Shown here piece after piece: positions 26,032-35,431 of a DNA stretch of 64,000 bases. The stretch spans positions 1-64,000 of the forward strand of contig JBFNFA010000001.1 in assembly GCA_040797845.1 (NCBI GenBank), read 5' to 3'. Origin of the DNA: Clostridium_AW sp040797845. GTDB taxonomy: Bacteria; Bacillota; Clostridia; Clostridiales; Clostridiaceae. The notes beneath the pieces are model-generated. The model saw nothing but the letters and a program-made list of their open reading frames with translations, was not told where the DNA came from and did not search any database. Numbering within the stretch: position 1 is the stretch's first letter; every line of letters begins with the position of its first letter. The translations under genes were made by a program, and so were the position numbers.

Positions 26032-26097
26032 AATTTAGTATAAAGAGGGGATGTTTCCCCTCCTATCCCTTCAATTTTAAGAAAAGGAAGTGATTCA

Positions 26098-26982
26098 ATG
26101 GAGAAGTTTTTGCAGCAGTTAATTAATGGAGTTTCCCTTGGAAGTATATATGGGCTTATTGCACTGGGATATACTATGGTTTATGGAATTATAAATCTAA
26201 TAAATTTTGCTCATGGTGATGTATACATGTTAGGAGCTTATGTGGGATTTGCAATGACATCAATTTTTCACATGAGCTTTATACCGGCACTTCTTATCTC
26301 TATGTTAGCATGTTCCTTAATTGGAGTTATTATAGAAAAAGTAGCTTATAAACCTATTAGAAATTCTACAAGAATAGCTGCTCTTATAACGGCGATAAGT
26401 GTATCATTATTTATAGAATATGGAACAATGTATTTTGTATCAGCAGAAACAAGAACCTTCCCAGAAGTTTTAAAAGGAAAACAAATAAGTTTATTTAGTG
26501 GGAAAGTATTATTAAATACTAAAGATGTCTATATAGTAATAATCACAGTTTTACTAATGCTATTGCTTCAATATATCATTCATAAGACTAAAGTAGGTAA
26601 AGCTATGAGAGCTGTATCTCACGATAGAGAAGCAGCGCAACTTATGGGAATAAATGTGGATAACACCATATCCTATACTTTTGCAATTGGTTCAGCTCTT
26701 GCAGGGGCGGCAGGAGTTTTAGTTGGAGTATACTACAATTCAATAGATCCTCTAATGGGTATGTTGCCGGGGCTTAAGGCCTTTGTAGCAGCAGTTATAG
26801 GAGGAATTGGCGTCATCCCCGGTGCTATGTTTGGTGGAATGTTTTTAGGATTGACAGAAACCATGGTTAGTGCCTATGGAAATTCACTATATAAGGATGC
26901 AGTTGCATTTGCAATATTAATTATAGTTTTAATAATAAAACCTAATGGGCTATTAGGTAAAAATGTAAAGGAAAAGGTATAG
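26098..26982 (+). CDS. livH: branched-chain amino acid ABC permease LivH
   Basis: 294 residues, about eight membrane segments. The N-terminal segment GVSLGSIYGLIALGYTMVYG and the cytoplasmic loop with MRAVSHDREAAQLMGIN are hallmarks of the LivH family. It pairs with LivM to form the membrane channel. AAGGAAGTGATTC precedes ATG; livM starts 12 nt after its stop. Confidence 0.94.
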   Translation: MEKFLQQLINGVSLGSIYGLIALGYTMVYGIINLINFAHGDVYMLGAYVGFAMTSIFHMSFIPALLISMLACSLIGVIIEKVAYKPIRNSTRIAALITAISVSLFIEYGTMYFVSAETRTFPEVLKGKQISLFSGKVLLNTKDVYIVIITVLLMLLLQYIIHKTKVGKAMRAVSHDREAAQLMGINVDNTISYTFAIGSALAGAAGVLVGVYYNSIDPLMGMLPGLKAFVAAVIGGIGVIPGAMFGGMFLGLTETMVSAYGNSLYKDAVAFAILIIVLIIKPNGLLGKNVKEKV

Positions 26983-26993
26983 GGGGTGATACT

Positions 26994-27947
26994 TTGAATT
27001 GGTTTAGTAAAAAAAATATAATAAGTTTTATTTTAATAATTGTACTGTATGCACTATCTCAAGGGCTCATAAGTGCTGGAGTTATAGATTCATATATATT
27101 ATTAAACTTAGTGTTAATTGGAATTAATATTATACTTGCTGTTAGCTTGAACTTAATAACAGGATACACTGGGCAATTTTCATTAGGACATGCAGCTTTT
27201 ATGGCTGTTGGGGCTTATGCATCAGCAATTATGACTACAAAACTCAATTATCCATTTTTTATTTCAGTAATTATAGCCGCGATATGTGCAGCCTTTGCAG
27301 GATTATTGATAGGAATACCAACATTAAGGTTAAAAGGGGATTATCTTGCTATAGCTACTTTAGGCTTTAGTGAAATTGTAAGAATAATTTTACTGAATGT
27401 TGATTATGTAGGAGGAGCTAGTGGATTAAATGATATACCTCAATATACTACCTGGACTTGGATTTATTTTGCGGTGGTAGGAACCATTGTTTTAATAAAA
27501 AACTTTATAAATTCCTACGCGGGAAGAGCTTGTATATCCATTAGAGAAGATGAAATAGCAGCAGAAGCTATGGGGATAAATACTACTTTGTACAAGGTGC
27601 TTGCTTTTGTAATCGGAGCATTCTTTGCAGGTATAGCAGGAGCTCTTTATGCAAACTACTTCTACTTTATAAAACCAAATAATTTTGGATTTATGAAATC
27701 TGTAGATATTTTGGTTATAGTAGTTTTTGGGGGAATGGGAAGCATTGCAGGTTCTGTTGCTGGCGCCATTGCACTTTCTATAATATCTTTATTTCTTCAA
27801 AACATTCCTGAACTTAGAATGGTAATTTATTCGGTAATATTATTTTTAATTATGGTATATAGACCAGAAGGTCTTTTAGGAAAATATGAAGGTAAAGGAA
27901 AATTATTTAAGAAAGGAGGAAAATTAAATGGCAGTATTAACAATTGA
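26994..27947 (+). CDS. livM: branched-chain amino acid ABC permease LivM
   Basis: 317 residues with about nine membrane segments. LITGYTGQFSLGHAAFMAVGAY and the loop ISIREDEIAAEAMGIN are diagnostic for LivM. The start is TTG behind AGGGGGTGAT. Its end overlaps livG by 20 nt, so both should be made together. It forms the second half of the transport channel. Confidence 0.94.
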   Translation: MNWFSKKNIISFILIIVLYALSQGLISAGVIDSYILLNLVLIGINIILAVSLNLITGYTGQFSLGHAAFMAVGAYASAIMTTKLNYPFFISVIIAAICAAFAGLLIGIPTLRLKGDYLAIATLGFSEIVRIILLNVDYVGGASGLNDIPQYTTWTWIYFAVVGTIVLIKNFINSYAGRACISIREDEIAAEAMGINTTLYKVLAFVIGAFFAGIAGALYANYFYFIKPNNFGFMKSVDILVIVVFGGMGSIAGSVAGAIALSIISLFLQNIPELRMVIYSVILFLIMVYRPEGLLGKYEGKGKLFKKGGKLNGSINN

Positions 27948-28698
27948 TAATTTATCAAAAAGTTTTGGGGGTATAAAAGCCGTAACTGATATTAATATGA
28001 TGATTGATAAGGGGGACATTGTAGGGCTCATAGGGCCAAATGGAGCGGGGAAAACTACCTTTTTCAATCTATTAACTGGTATGTATACTCCAACTAGCGG
28101 GAAGATTTGCTTTGAAGATTCACATCTTAATAACTTAAAGCCTTACAAAATAACTGATTATGGTATAGCAAGAACTTTTCAAAATATAAGGTTATTTAAA
28201 AATATGACTGTTATTGAAAATGTAACTCTAGGTTTTCATAAAAATATTAAATATGGACTTTTGGCTAGTTTTTTTAAACTTCCTTCTTTCTATAAAGAGG
28301 AAAAGAGAATTTATAATGAGGCTTTAGAACTTTTAAAGAAATTTGGCTTAGACCATAAAAAAGATGAACTTGCTAAAAATTTACCTTATGGAGAACAAAG
28401 GCGCTTAGAGATAGTAAGAGCTCTTGCTTCAAAACCAAGCCTTTTATTATTAGATGAACCAGCAGCTGGAATGAATCCAAATGAAACAAGAGAACTTATG
28501 GAATTAATAAGATGGATAAAAGATAATTACGAACTCACAATTATTTTAATTGAACATGATATGTCCTTAGTAATGAATATATGTAATAAATTATCTGTAC
28601 TTGATTATGGAACCTTAATAGCTGAAGGGGAGCCGAAATCAGTTATAAATAATCCAAGGGTTATAGAGGCCTATCTTGGGAGGAATGCAGCATGTTAA
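27928..28698 (+). CDS. livG: branched-chain amino acid ABC transporter ATPase LivG
   Basis: 256 residues. Walker A GPNGAGKTT (about 36-44), Q loop in ARTFQNIRLF, the LivG-type signature LPYGEQRRLEI in place of LSGGQ, Walker B LLLLDEPAAGMNP and the switch histidine IEHDM are all present. It powers the LivHM permease with LivF. GAAAGGAGG precedes ATG. Confidence 0.95.
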   Translation: MAVLTIDNLSKSFGGIKAVTDINMMIDKGDIVGLIGPNGAGKTTFFNLLTGMYTPTSGKICFEDSHLNNLKPYKITDYGIARTFQNIRLFKNMTVIENVTLGFHKNIKYGLLASFFKLPSFYKEEKRIYNEALELLKKFGLDHKKDELAKNLPYGEQRRLEIVRALASKPSLLLLDEPAAGMNPNETRELMELIRWIKDNYELTIILIEHDMSLVMNICNKLSVLDYGTLIAEGEPKSVINNPRVIEAYLGRNAAC

Positions 28699-29396
28699 AG
28701 CTTGATAAAATTAACGTATATTACGGGGCAATTCATGCATTAAAGGACTTATCAATAGAAGTAAAAGAAGGGGAAGTAGTAACTTTGATAGGAGCCAATG
28801 GGGCTGGCAAAACATCAATGCTTAAAACAATATCAGGTATAGTAAAACCAAAAGAGGGGGCTATAAAATATATAGATAAGGATATAACAGGCAGTTCAGC
28901 ATCAGATATAGTAAAGATGGGAATAGCTCATGTTCCAGAAGGAAGAAGGATCTTCGCTAATATGTCTGTTATGGAAAATTTAGAGATGGGGGCTTTTATA
29001 AGAAAAGATAAATCAGAAATCAAAGAAGATTACGAGAAAATATTTGAGAAATTTCCAAGACTAAAAGAAAGAAGAACTCAGATGGCGGGCACTTTAAGTG
29101 GTGGGGAACAACAAATGCTTGCTATGGGAAGAGCTTTAATGTTAAGACCTAAATTAATACTTCTTGATGAACCATCTATGGGGCTTGCACCTATTATGGT
29201 AGATGAAATATTTTCAACAATACAAGATATTAATAAGTCTGGGACAACAGTGCTTCTAGTTGAACAAAATGCCAATATGGCATTATCAGTAGCTAATAGA
29301 GCTTATGTTATTCAAACAGGAAAAATAGCCTTAGAGGGAAAAGGCTGTGACCTTCTAAAAGACGAAAATGTAAAGAAAACTTATTTAGGAGGATAG
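28692..29396 (+). CDS. livF: branched-chain amino acid ABC transporter ATPase LivF
   Basis: 234 residues. Walker A GANGAGKTS, signature LSGGEQQML, Walker B LILLDEPSMGLAP and switch region LLVEQNA are intact. The segment HVPEGRRIFANMSVMENL is typical of LivF. It overlaps livG by 7 nt and is the last gene of the operon; a palindromic repeat follows 7 nt after the stop. Confidence 0.95.
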   Translation: MLKLDKINVYYGAIHALKDLSIEVKEGEVVTLIGANGAGKTSMLKTISGIVKPKEGAIKYIDKDITGSSASDIVKMGIAHVPEGRRIFANMSVMENLEMGAFIRKDKSEIKEDYEKIFEKFPRLKERRTQMAGTLSGGEQQMLAMGRALMLRPKLILLDEPSMGLAPIMVDEIFSTIQDINKSGTTVLLVEQNANMALSVANRAYVIQTGKIALEGKGCDLLKDENVKKTYLGG

Positions 29397-29403
29397 ATGA
29401 AAA

Positions 29404-29465
29404 AGAGATAAGCATATAGTAAAATAGCAACTTTTCTGGAGCGGCTTCACTATGTGCTTAGTTCT
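29404..29465 (+). repeat. palindromic repeat B, degenerate copy after livF
   Basis: Arms AGAGATAAG and CTTAGTTCT enclose a loop nearly identical to that at 29978-30040 (CTTTTCTGGAGCGGCTTCAC). It has the same orientation as the right-hand block and starts 7 nt after the livF stop, where it may act as an mRNA 3' hairpin. Confidence 0.75.
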
Positions 29466-29819
29466 CTATTTTGGAATCTAAATTATATTTGTAGAAATTT
29501 ATAAATGCCAAAATAATTTATGAGTTTCTACAAATATAAAAATGCTATATAATGCTTATTATGCTAATTCACTGCAATAAGAACTTCTAAAATTTATTTT
29601 ATAAAACTCCCTAATGCTGACAAACTCCTTTCAGTCAAACATGTACAGCATTTTAACGGTATTCTTATAAAATAAATTAAGAATTTCTAGATTTTGCTCA
29701 TATGCATATGGTGCATCACATAGCATTTTTAAGTTTTGTACAATGAAATTGTAAAGATAAATTTTTGAAAAACTAAACTGCCATAATACAATTTTGAAAA
29801 TATATCTGTGAAACATAAA

Positions 29820-29884
29820 GGAACTGAGGTATATAGTTGGGAGGAGCGCCTTTTTGAAGCGACGTCATTATGTACCTCAGTTCC
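29820..29884 (+). repeat. palindromic repeat A, right copy
   Basis: A 65-bp imperfect palindrome, GGAACTGAG to CTCAGTTCC, that is the inverted counterpart of 23508-23573. The stretch after it (GGATACTTAATTATTTTTGT) is the complement of the stretch before the left copy. Confidence 0.8.
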
Positions 29885-29977
29885 CATTTTGGATACTTAA
29901 TTATTTTTGTAGAAACTTATAAATGAAAAACTAACTTGTCATAATAAAATTTTGAAAAGCTATTTGTAAAAAACAAA

Positions 29978-30040
29978 AGAGCTAAGTATGTAGTGAAATA
30001 GCGACTTTTTCTGGAGCGGCTTCACTACGTGCTTAGCTCT
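29978..30040 (+). repeat. palindromic repeat B, right copy
   Basis: A 63-bp imperfect palindrome, AGAGCTAAG to CTTAGCTCT, that is the inverted counterpart of 23669-23732. Together with 29820-29884 it forms a block inverted relative to the left side of the liv operon. The region 29470-29815 between copies is AT-rich and holds no gene I can support. Confidence 0.8.
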
Positions 30041-30098
30041 CTATTTCGGAATCTAAATTATTTTTTCAATATACTAGTTTTGCATTGCAATTTTTCTA

Positions 30099-31469
30099 TT
30101 AAGCGCTAAGCTTAACTGCTTTGTCTTGGTTATTAGCATACTTTAAAAATCTCTTCTTAAAGAGCATATATATTCCAAGTCCTTGGAAGGCCCATTGAGC
30201 ACCTGTAATCCACCAATTGTAGTATATATCTACTTTTAAGTATCCTATGAAATATAACATCAGTGGAATTCTAATGGCCCAAGCAGCAATAAGAGCAATA
30301 TAGAAAGGTGTTTTGGTATCTCCAGCTCCCTTTAAAGCTCCGCCGTAAACTAAATATAAGGCCATAAAAGGCTGTTCCACAGCGCCTATCATAAGACATA
30401 AGGCACCTAATTTTATAACTTCCAATTCACTTTTACTAATAAATAATGAAACTATAAATTTAGGAAATATTAAAAACATAATAGAGCAAAATCCCATAAA
30501 AACAAGCCCTAAAATAGCAGAAGTATGAGCGTATTCATTAGCTTCTTTAAAGTTTTTTTCACCTATTTTGTGTCCAACTAATGCGGTGCAAGCTACTCCA
30601 AATCCCGTTCCAGGCATATAAGAAATGGATTCAATAGTAGTAGCTATCTGATTTGCTGCAAAAGCAGCTTCTCCTAAGCCCATCATCATAAAAATTCCCC
30701 ATATTCTAGCTAAGCTATAGGCCGCTTCCTGTAAAGAAGATGGAATAGCTAGTTTAATTAGGTTTTTTAGTTTTACTAAGGACATATTTTTTATGTATTT
30801 TAATCTAGGCTTTATTTTAGAATATTTAAAAGTATATATAAAAATAAATAAAAATCCTACTACATGAGAGAAGGAAGTTGCTATTGCTGCCCCTTTAACT
30901 CCTAATTCAGGAAAACCTGCTTTACCGAATATCATAGCCCAATCTAAAAATATGTTTATAACATTAATAATTACAGCAGCCATTAGCGGAGTTTTAGTGT
31001 TTTTAGCTCCTCTTAATACAGAGTTTAGAACATTCATAATCATATTGAAAAATAGACCTATGGAAGTTATTTTTAAATATATTACTCCAAGATTTAATAC
31101 TTGGTTTTTAGCACCAGCGAAAGATAAAATTTTAGGTGCAAAAATAAAAGCAGAACTAGAAATTAATAAAGATAATATAATACCTATAGCAAGAGAAAGT
31201 GAAGCATACTCCTCCGCTAAATCAAATTTATTTGCACCTAAATTTCTAGAAACTAAGGACACAGCACCTACGCATACACCTAAAACAATGAAAATGTTTA
31301 CAGTTCCTGTCATTATTTCAGAACAAAGTCCAACAGTGCTTACGGCAACTTGTCCACCATATTTACCTACCATCATGGTATCAAATACCCAAATCATCAT
31401 GTAAAGAAACATTTCACCTACCGCAGGGAGGGCTATAGATAGCACTTCTTTTACGGTCCTCTTATTCAA
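30099..31469 (-). CDS. MATE family multidrug/metabolite efflux pump
   Basis: About 456 residues with twelve predicted membrane helices in two homologous halves, the MATE design (NorM/DinF-like). EVLSIALPAVGEMFLYMM near the start and QIATTIESISYMPGTGFG in the second half are typical. It should export organic cations or drugs with Na+ or H+ influx; the substrate is unknown. I choose TTG 31469 because GGGTGAG lies 5 nt before it; the longer ATG start at 31523 has no ribosome binding site. It is convergent with the liv operon. Confidence 0.88.
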   Translation of the reverse strand: MNKRTVKEVLSIALPAVGEMFLYMMIWVFDTMMVGKYGGQVAVSTVGLCSEIMTGTVNIFIVLGVCVGAVSLVSRNLGANKFDLAEEYASLSLAIGIILSLLISSSAFIFAPKILSFAGAKNQVLNLGVIYLKITSIGLFFNMIMNVLNSVLRGAKNTKTPLMAAVIINVINIFLDWAMIFGKAGFPELGVKGAAIATSFSHVVGFLFIFIYTFKYSKIKPRLKYIKNMSLVKLKNLIKLAIPSSLQEAAYSLARIWGIFMMMGLGEAAFAANQIATTIESISYMPGTGFGVACTALVGHKIGEKNFKEANEYAHTSAILGLVFMGFCSIMFLIFPKFIVSLFISKSELEVIKLGALCLMIGAVEQPFMALYLVYGGALKGAGDTKTPFYIALIAAWAIRIPLMLYFIGYLKVDIYYNWWITGAQWAFQGLGIYMLFKKRFLKYANNQDKAVKLSA

Positions 31470-31539
31470 TTCATACTCACCCTTTACTACAAAATTATCA
31501 TAAATTTGCGCAAACAGAACCATAATATCATATAAAATC

Positions 31540-31835
31540 CATATAATCTACTTAATTCTTATATTTTTAAAAAATAATTATAATTATAATCAATAAATGC
31601 AGAAATTTGTTTAATTATTTTATTAGCATATATATTATAAATAATAAAAAATCCTATTAGATTGGTAAATTTAATAGGAAGATTAATCGGTGATAAACTT
31701 ATAATACAATATAATTCCAAATTTAACGTTAATTCTCAGAGTTTAACCGAAAAATTATGGACAACTAGCTTTGAAACATATAAAATGTTTATGACTAGTG
31801 GACAATATACTTATTTATAATTTGGAGGTATATGT
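31540..31835. other. intergenic region with imperfect inverted repeats
   Basis: A divergent intergenic region between the MATE gene and the RocB-like gene. It holds an imperfect stem (TCCTATTA with TAATAGGA, about 31652-31679) and a second imperfect palindrome around 31751-31803 with CTAG in both arms, just before the RocB gene. The second could be an operator; no known motif is recognised. Confidence 0.35.
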
Positions 31836-33479
31836 ATGAATATAAAAGATAAAATAATGGACACACTTTTAAAATTAGTAGAAGTGAGGGGAATATCCGG
31901 AACTGAGGATGAGAATCTCACTGCTAATAAAATATATGATATTATAAGTGAAATAGATTACTTTAATAATAATGAAGAAAAACTTCAAATATTACAAGTA
32001 GAAGGGGATCCTTTAAAAAGGCATTTTGTAAGCGCTTTATTTTGCAGCTCAAAGCCATCTAAAAATACTATAGTATTAAATGGGCATTTAGACGTGGTAG
32101 ATGTAGAAGATTATGGACATTTAAAGGATTTAGCTTTTAAACCTTTAGAACTAATGAAAAAAATTGATGAACTTCCATTAAGCGAAGAAGCATTAAAAGA
32201 TTTAAAATCAGGGGACTGGCTATTTGGAAGAGGTACTGCTGATATGAAATTTGGACTTTCTTTAGGTATAGAAATATTAAGAGAACTCTCAAATAGGGAT
32301 GATTTTGAAGGAAATTTATTGTTTTTAGCAGTGCCAGGAGAAGAAAGCAACTCTGAAGGAATGCTAGGGGCTATTCCTCATCTGTTGGAATTAAAAAAGC
32401 AGTATTTCTTAGAATATATAGGTCTTTTTGTTACAGAGTGCTGTATACCTAAGGAAGTGGGAGAAGAGAAGAAAAGGATATACTTAGGTACATCGGGAAA
32501 AGTAATGCCTTTATTCTTATTTGTAGGAAAAGAAACTCATGTTTATGAATCCCATACGGGTTTAAACCCTAATCTTTTGGCTTCAGAATTAAATAGATTA
32601 TTGGAATTAAACCCAGATTTTTGCGACGAGGACAGAGGAAATATAACTCCACCACCTATATGTTTAAAATCTACAGATTTAAAGGAATTATACTCAGTAC
32701 AAACTCCCTTACTGGCTGCCTCTTATTATAATATATTAACATTAAATTTGTCTGTAGATGACTTAATGGATAAACTAGAAAAATTGGCTTATCAGGCATT
32801 TGATAATGCTATTAATATTGTTGAAGAAAATATCAAAAAGTACAATGTTATTTCAAAAAGCAATAATATTAGAGAAAAGATTGAACCTAGAGTTTTAAAT
32901 TTTGGAGAAGTATATGAAGAGGTTTTAAAGGAAAAAGGAGAAAAATTTGAGGAGTTTATTAAAGAGAAAATTAAGCTTTGGAGAAAAGAAAAAAAAGATT
33001 TACAAACCATAGCCATTAATATAATGAAAGAAACCTATCTTCAGTATAGTAGCAAAGACCCTTGCATAATAATAGGATTTGCCCCACCATATTATCCTAA
33101 TAAACACTTAAGTTTATCTAGAAAAGAAGATGAGATTTTACTAAAGGTTATTGAAGATGGGGTTAGATTTTCAAAAGAAGAGTTGAAAACAGATATAGAA
33201 CTAGATCATTACTATATGGGATTATGTGATATGAGCTATACTGGGGTAGAAGATTTAAATAATTTAAACAATATTGTTTCGAATATCATCGGCATAAATG
33301 AATGTTATCATATGCCAGTTAGAGAGCTATCACAGTTAAATATTCCATCAGTGGTATTAAGTGGCTTCGGTAAAGATTTCCATAAACATTCTGAAAGGGT
33401 TAATATATCATATTCATTTTCATCAGTTCCAAATATATTGGAAAATATAATATATAATCTTTTCAAACAATATAATTAA
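31836..33479 (+). CDS. rocB: RocB-like M20-family peptidase (arginine utilization protein)
   Basis: 547 residues, the length of Bacillus RocB. M20 metallopeptidase motifs are visible: NGHLDVVD (near residue 79), GRGTADMKFG (near 133) and the PGEESNSEG segment with the catalytic Glu (near 172). RocB belongs to arginine catabolism in Bacillus but its exact reaction is not established. It stands alone here with TTGGAGG before ATG; an arginase gene lies at 60148 but is not linked in an operon. Confidence 0.85.
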   Translation: MNIKDKIMDTLLKLVEVRGISGTEDENLTANKIYDIISEIDYFNNNEEKLQILQVEGDPLKRHFVSALFCSSKPSKNTIVLNGHLDVVDVEDYGHLKDLAFKPLELMKKIDELPLSEEALKDLKSGDWLFGRGTADMKFGLSLGIEILRELSNRDDFEGNLLFLAVPGEESNSEGMLGAIPHLLELKKQYFLEYIGLFVTECCIPKEVGEEKKRIYLGTSGKVMPLFLFVGKETHVYESHTGLNPNLLASELNRLLELNPDFCDEDRGNITPPPICLKSTDLKELYSVQTPLLAASYYNILTLNLSVDDLMDKLEKLAYQAFDNAINIVEENIKKYNVISKSNNIREKIEPRVLNFGEVYEEVLKEKGEKFEEFIKEKIKLWRKEKKDLQTIAINIMKETYLQYSSKDPCIIIGFAPPYYPNKHLSLSRKEDEILLKVIEDGVRFSKEELKTDIELDHYYMGLCDMSYTGVEDLNNLNNIVSNIIGINECYHMPVRELSQLNIPSVVLSGFGKDFHKHSERVNISYSFSSVPNILENIIYNLFKQYN

Positions 33480-33614
33480 TTGTATTTTAGTATAAAACAT
33501 ACAATTATTAATTTCATGATATGAACATTAAAATTTAATAAATTGTTAATGGTTTGGTGTGGGAATAAGTGTTATAATTTAGAAAACATATGAATGCCAC
33601 AAGGAGGAGTATAG

Positions 33615-34709
33615 GTGCAACTGTTTAAAGAAGACAAAATAAAGTATTTAGATATAATAAAAATAGTTATAACTATAATGGTATCAATTAAAATTGTAGA
33701 CAACTATGAACTGTTTTTTACATGGATTAGTAAAATTTTTAGCATAATATCTCCTTTTATCTATGCTTTTATAATAGCCTACGTGTTAAATCCATTGATG
33801 AGTTTTTTGGAAAAAAGGTTCAAGCTTACTAGAGGGAAAAGTATTTTAATAACCTATATAACCATAGTTTTAATGTTAGGAATTTTTTCATCTTATTTAA
33901 TGCCTAGAATCATAAGTAATATAATGGATATGATTAAACACATACCGGAATTTACTAAAATAGCTGAAAATTATTTTGATACATTAATTAAAGATGAAAG
34001 GATACAAAATATACTTTATTCCACAGGTAATATAGAATTAAAAACTGATTTTATAATATCAAAGGGTAGCAGTTTTTTTGCAAGTATATTAAATTCTTTC
34101 CTATCTAAAACGGTGTCTTTTACAAACTACTTTGTAAAATGGGTTTTTGGTTTTATTATCTCTATTTATATTTTAGCGGACAAGGAGAGTATTTTAGAAA
34201 CGACAAGAAAAATTTTGCATGCTATCTTAGGGAAGAAAAATGCAGGCAAAGCCTTAGAGTTTGTTTCCAATCTACATAACATGATAGGTGTTTATATTGG
34301 TACTAAGGCTATAGACTCCACAATTATAGGAATAATGGCTTTAATTGGCTTATATATTATAAAGTCTCCATACGCACTGCTAATAGCTTTAATAGTTGGA
34401 ATAACTAATATGATACCTTATTTTGGACCTTTTGTAGGAATGGTAGTAGCTACTATTATTAACCTCTTCTTTAGTCCAATAAGGGCACTAGTGGTGTTAA
34501 TTTTCTTATTCCTTCTTCAACAATTTGATGGATGGTATTTAGACCCTAAACTTATAGGGAATAAAGTAGGATTAAAACCATTTGCCGTAATATTTGCTGT
34601 AACATTAGGCGGAGGACTATATGGTCCTGTAGGGATGATACTTGGAGTACCAATTATGGCCATAATAAGAACTTATTTGGAAAAACTATTATTAAAGTTT
34701 AATAATTAA
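33615..34709 (+). CDS. AI-2E/PerM family membrane transporter
   Basis: 364 residues with about eight membrane segments and the family signature region LIVGITNMIPYFGPFVGM, plus DPKLIGNKVGLKPFAVIFAV. Members include the autoinducer-2 exporter TqsA and Na+/H+ antiporter-like proteins, so the substrate cannot be named. GTG start behind AAGGAGGAG. It is followed 10 nt later by a DUF1287 gene. luxS lies 13 kb away, which by itself does not prove AI-2 export. Confidence 0.87.
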   Translation: MQLFKEDKIKYLDIIKIVITIMVSIKIVDNYELFFTWISKIFSIISPFIYAFIIAYVLNPLMSFLEKRFKLTRGKSILITYITIVLMLGIFSSYLMPRIISNIMDMIKHIPEFTKIAENYFDTLIKDERIQNILYSTGNIELKTDFIISKGSSFFASILNSFLSKTVSFTNYFVKWVFGFIISIYILADKESILETTRKILHAILGKKNAGKALEFVSNLHNMIGVYIGTKAIDSTIIGIMALIGLYIIKSPYALLIALIVGITNMIPYFGPFVGMVVATIINLFFSPIRALVVLIFLFLLQQFDGWYLDPKLIGNKVGLKPFAVIFAVTLGGGLYGPVGMILGVPIMAIIRTYLEKLLLKFNN

Positions 34710-34719
34710 GAGGTAATTT

Positions 34720-35418
34720 ATGAAGAGAAGTAAGAAAAGAGTATTTTTATTAATACCCATATTTCTATTGATTTTTGGATTCTTACTTTTAAGAACTGCG
34801 GATTATGATGTACAAAAATTAATTATTAAAATAGAGCAAATGATAGGGAAAAGGGTAGTTGTACCTGAAGAATATTCTAAAGTAGATAGAAATAAAAATG
34901 GTATACCAGATTCTTTAGATATTGTAAAAGGAGCCAGAGAAGAGGCTAAGAATAAAACTAAATATGTAGATGCATATTATAATGGAGGGTATCCTCCAGA
35001 CTCAGAAGGCGTGTGTACTGATGTTATATGGAGAGCTTTTAAAAGTATAGGAGTAAACTTAAAAGACCATATAGATGAAGATATTAAAAATAACACAAAA
35101 ATATATTGGAGAGTTCAAGGAAATCCAGAGCCCAATATAGATTTTAGAAGAGTCCCTAATCAAGATGTGTTTTTTAAGAATAATGCAGAAAGCTTGACTA
35201 ATGAAATAATACCAGGAGATGTAGAAAATCTAAAGCAGTGGCAACCCGGTGATATAATTATTATGTATAAACCATATGAGCATGTGGTTATAGTTTCTGA
35301 TAAAAGGGATAGGAATGGAGTGCCTTATATTATCCATAATTACTATCCCTATGCCAGAGAAACTCTTTATAATTATAAAAATTTAAAAGTAGATGGCCAC
35401 TATAGATGGAAATACTAA
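34720..35418 (+). CDS. DUF1287 exported protein
   Basis: 232 residues. An N-terminal membrane anchor (about 7-25) precedes a DUF1287 domain (about 70-230). The segment GVCTDVIWRAFKSIGVNL has a Cys and the C-terminal half has WQPGDIIIMYKPYEHVVIVSD, giving the Cys-His arrangement of NlpC/P60-like cysteine peptidases; a cell-wall role is therefore possible but unproven. It is coupled closely to the preceding permease gene and precedes the AraC gene by 13 nt. Confidence 0.83.
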   Translation: MKRSKKRVFLLIPIFLLIFGFLLLRTADYDVQKLIIKIEQMIGKRVVVPEEYSKVDRNKNGIPDSLDIVKGAREEAKNKTKYVDAYYNGGYPPDSEGVCTDVIWRAFKSIGVNLKDHIDEDIKNNTKIYWRVQGNPEPNIDFRRVPNQDVFFKNNAESLTNEIIPGDVENLKQWQPGDIIIMYKPYEHVVIVSDKRDRNGVPYIIHNYYPYARETLYNYKNLKVDGHYRWKY

Positions 35419-35431
35419 AAGAGGGGAAATT

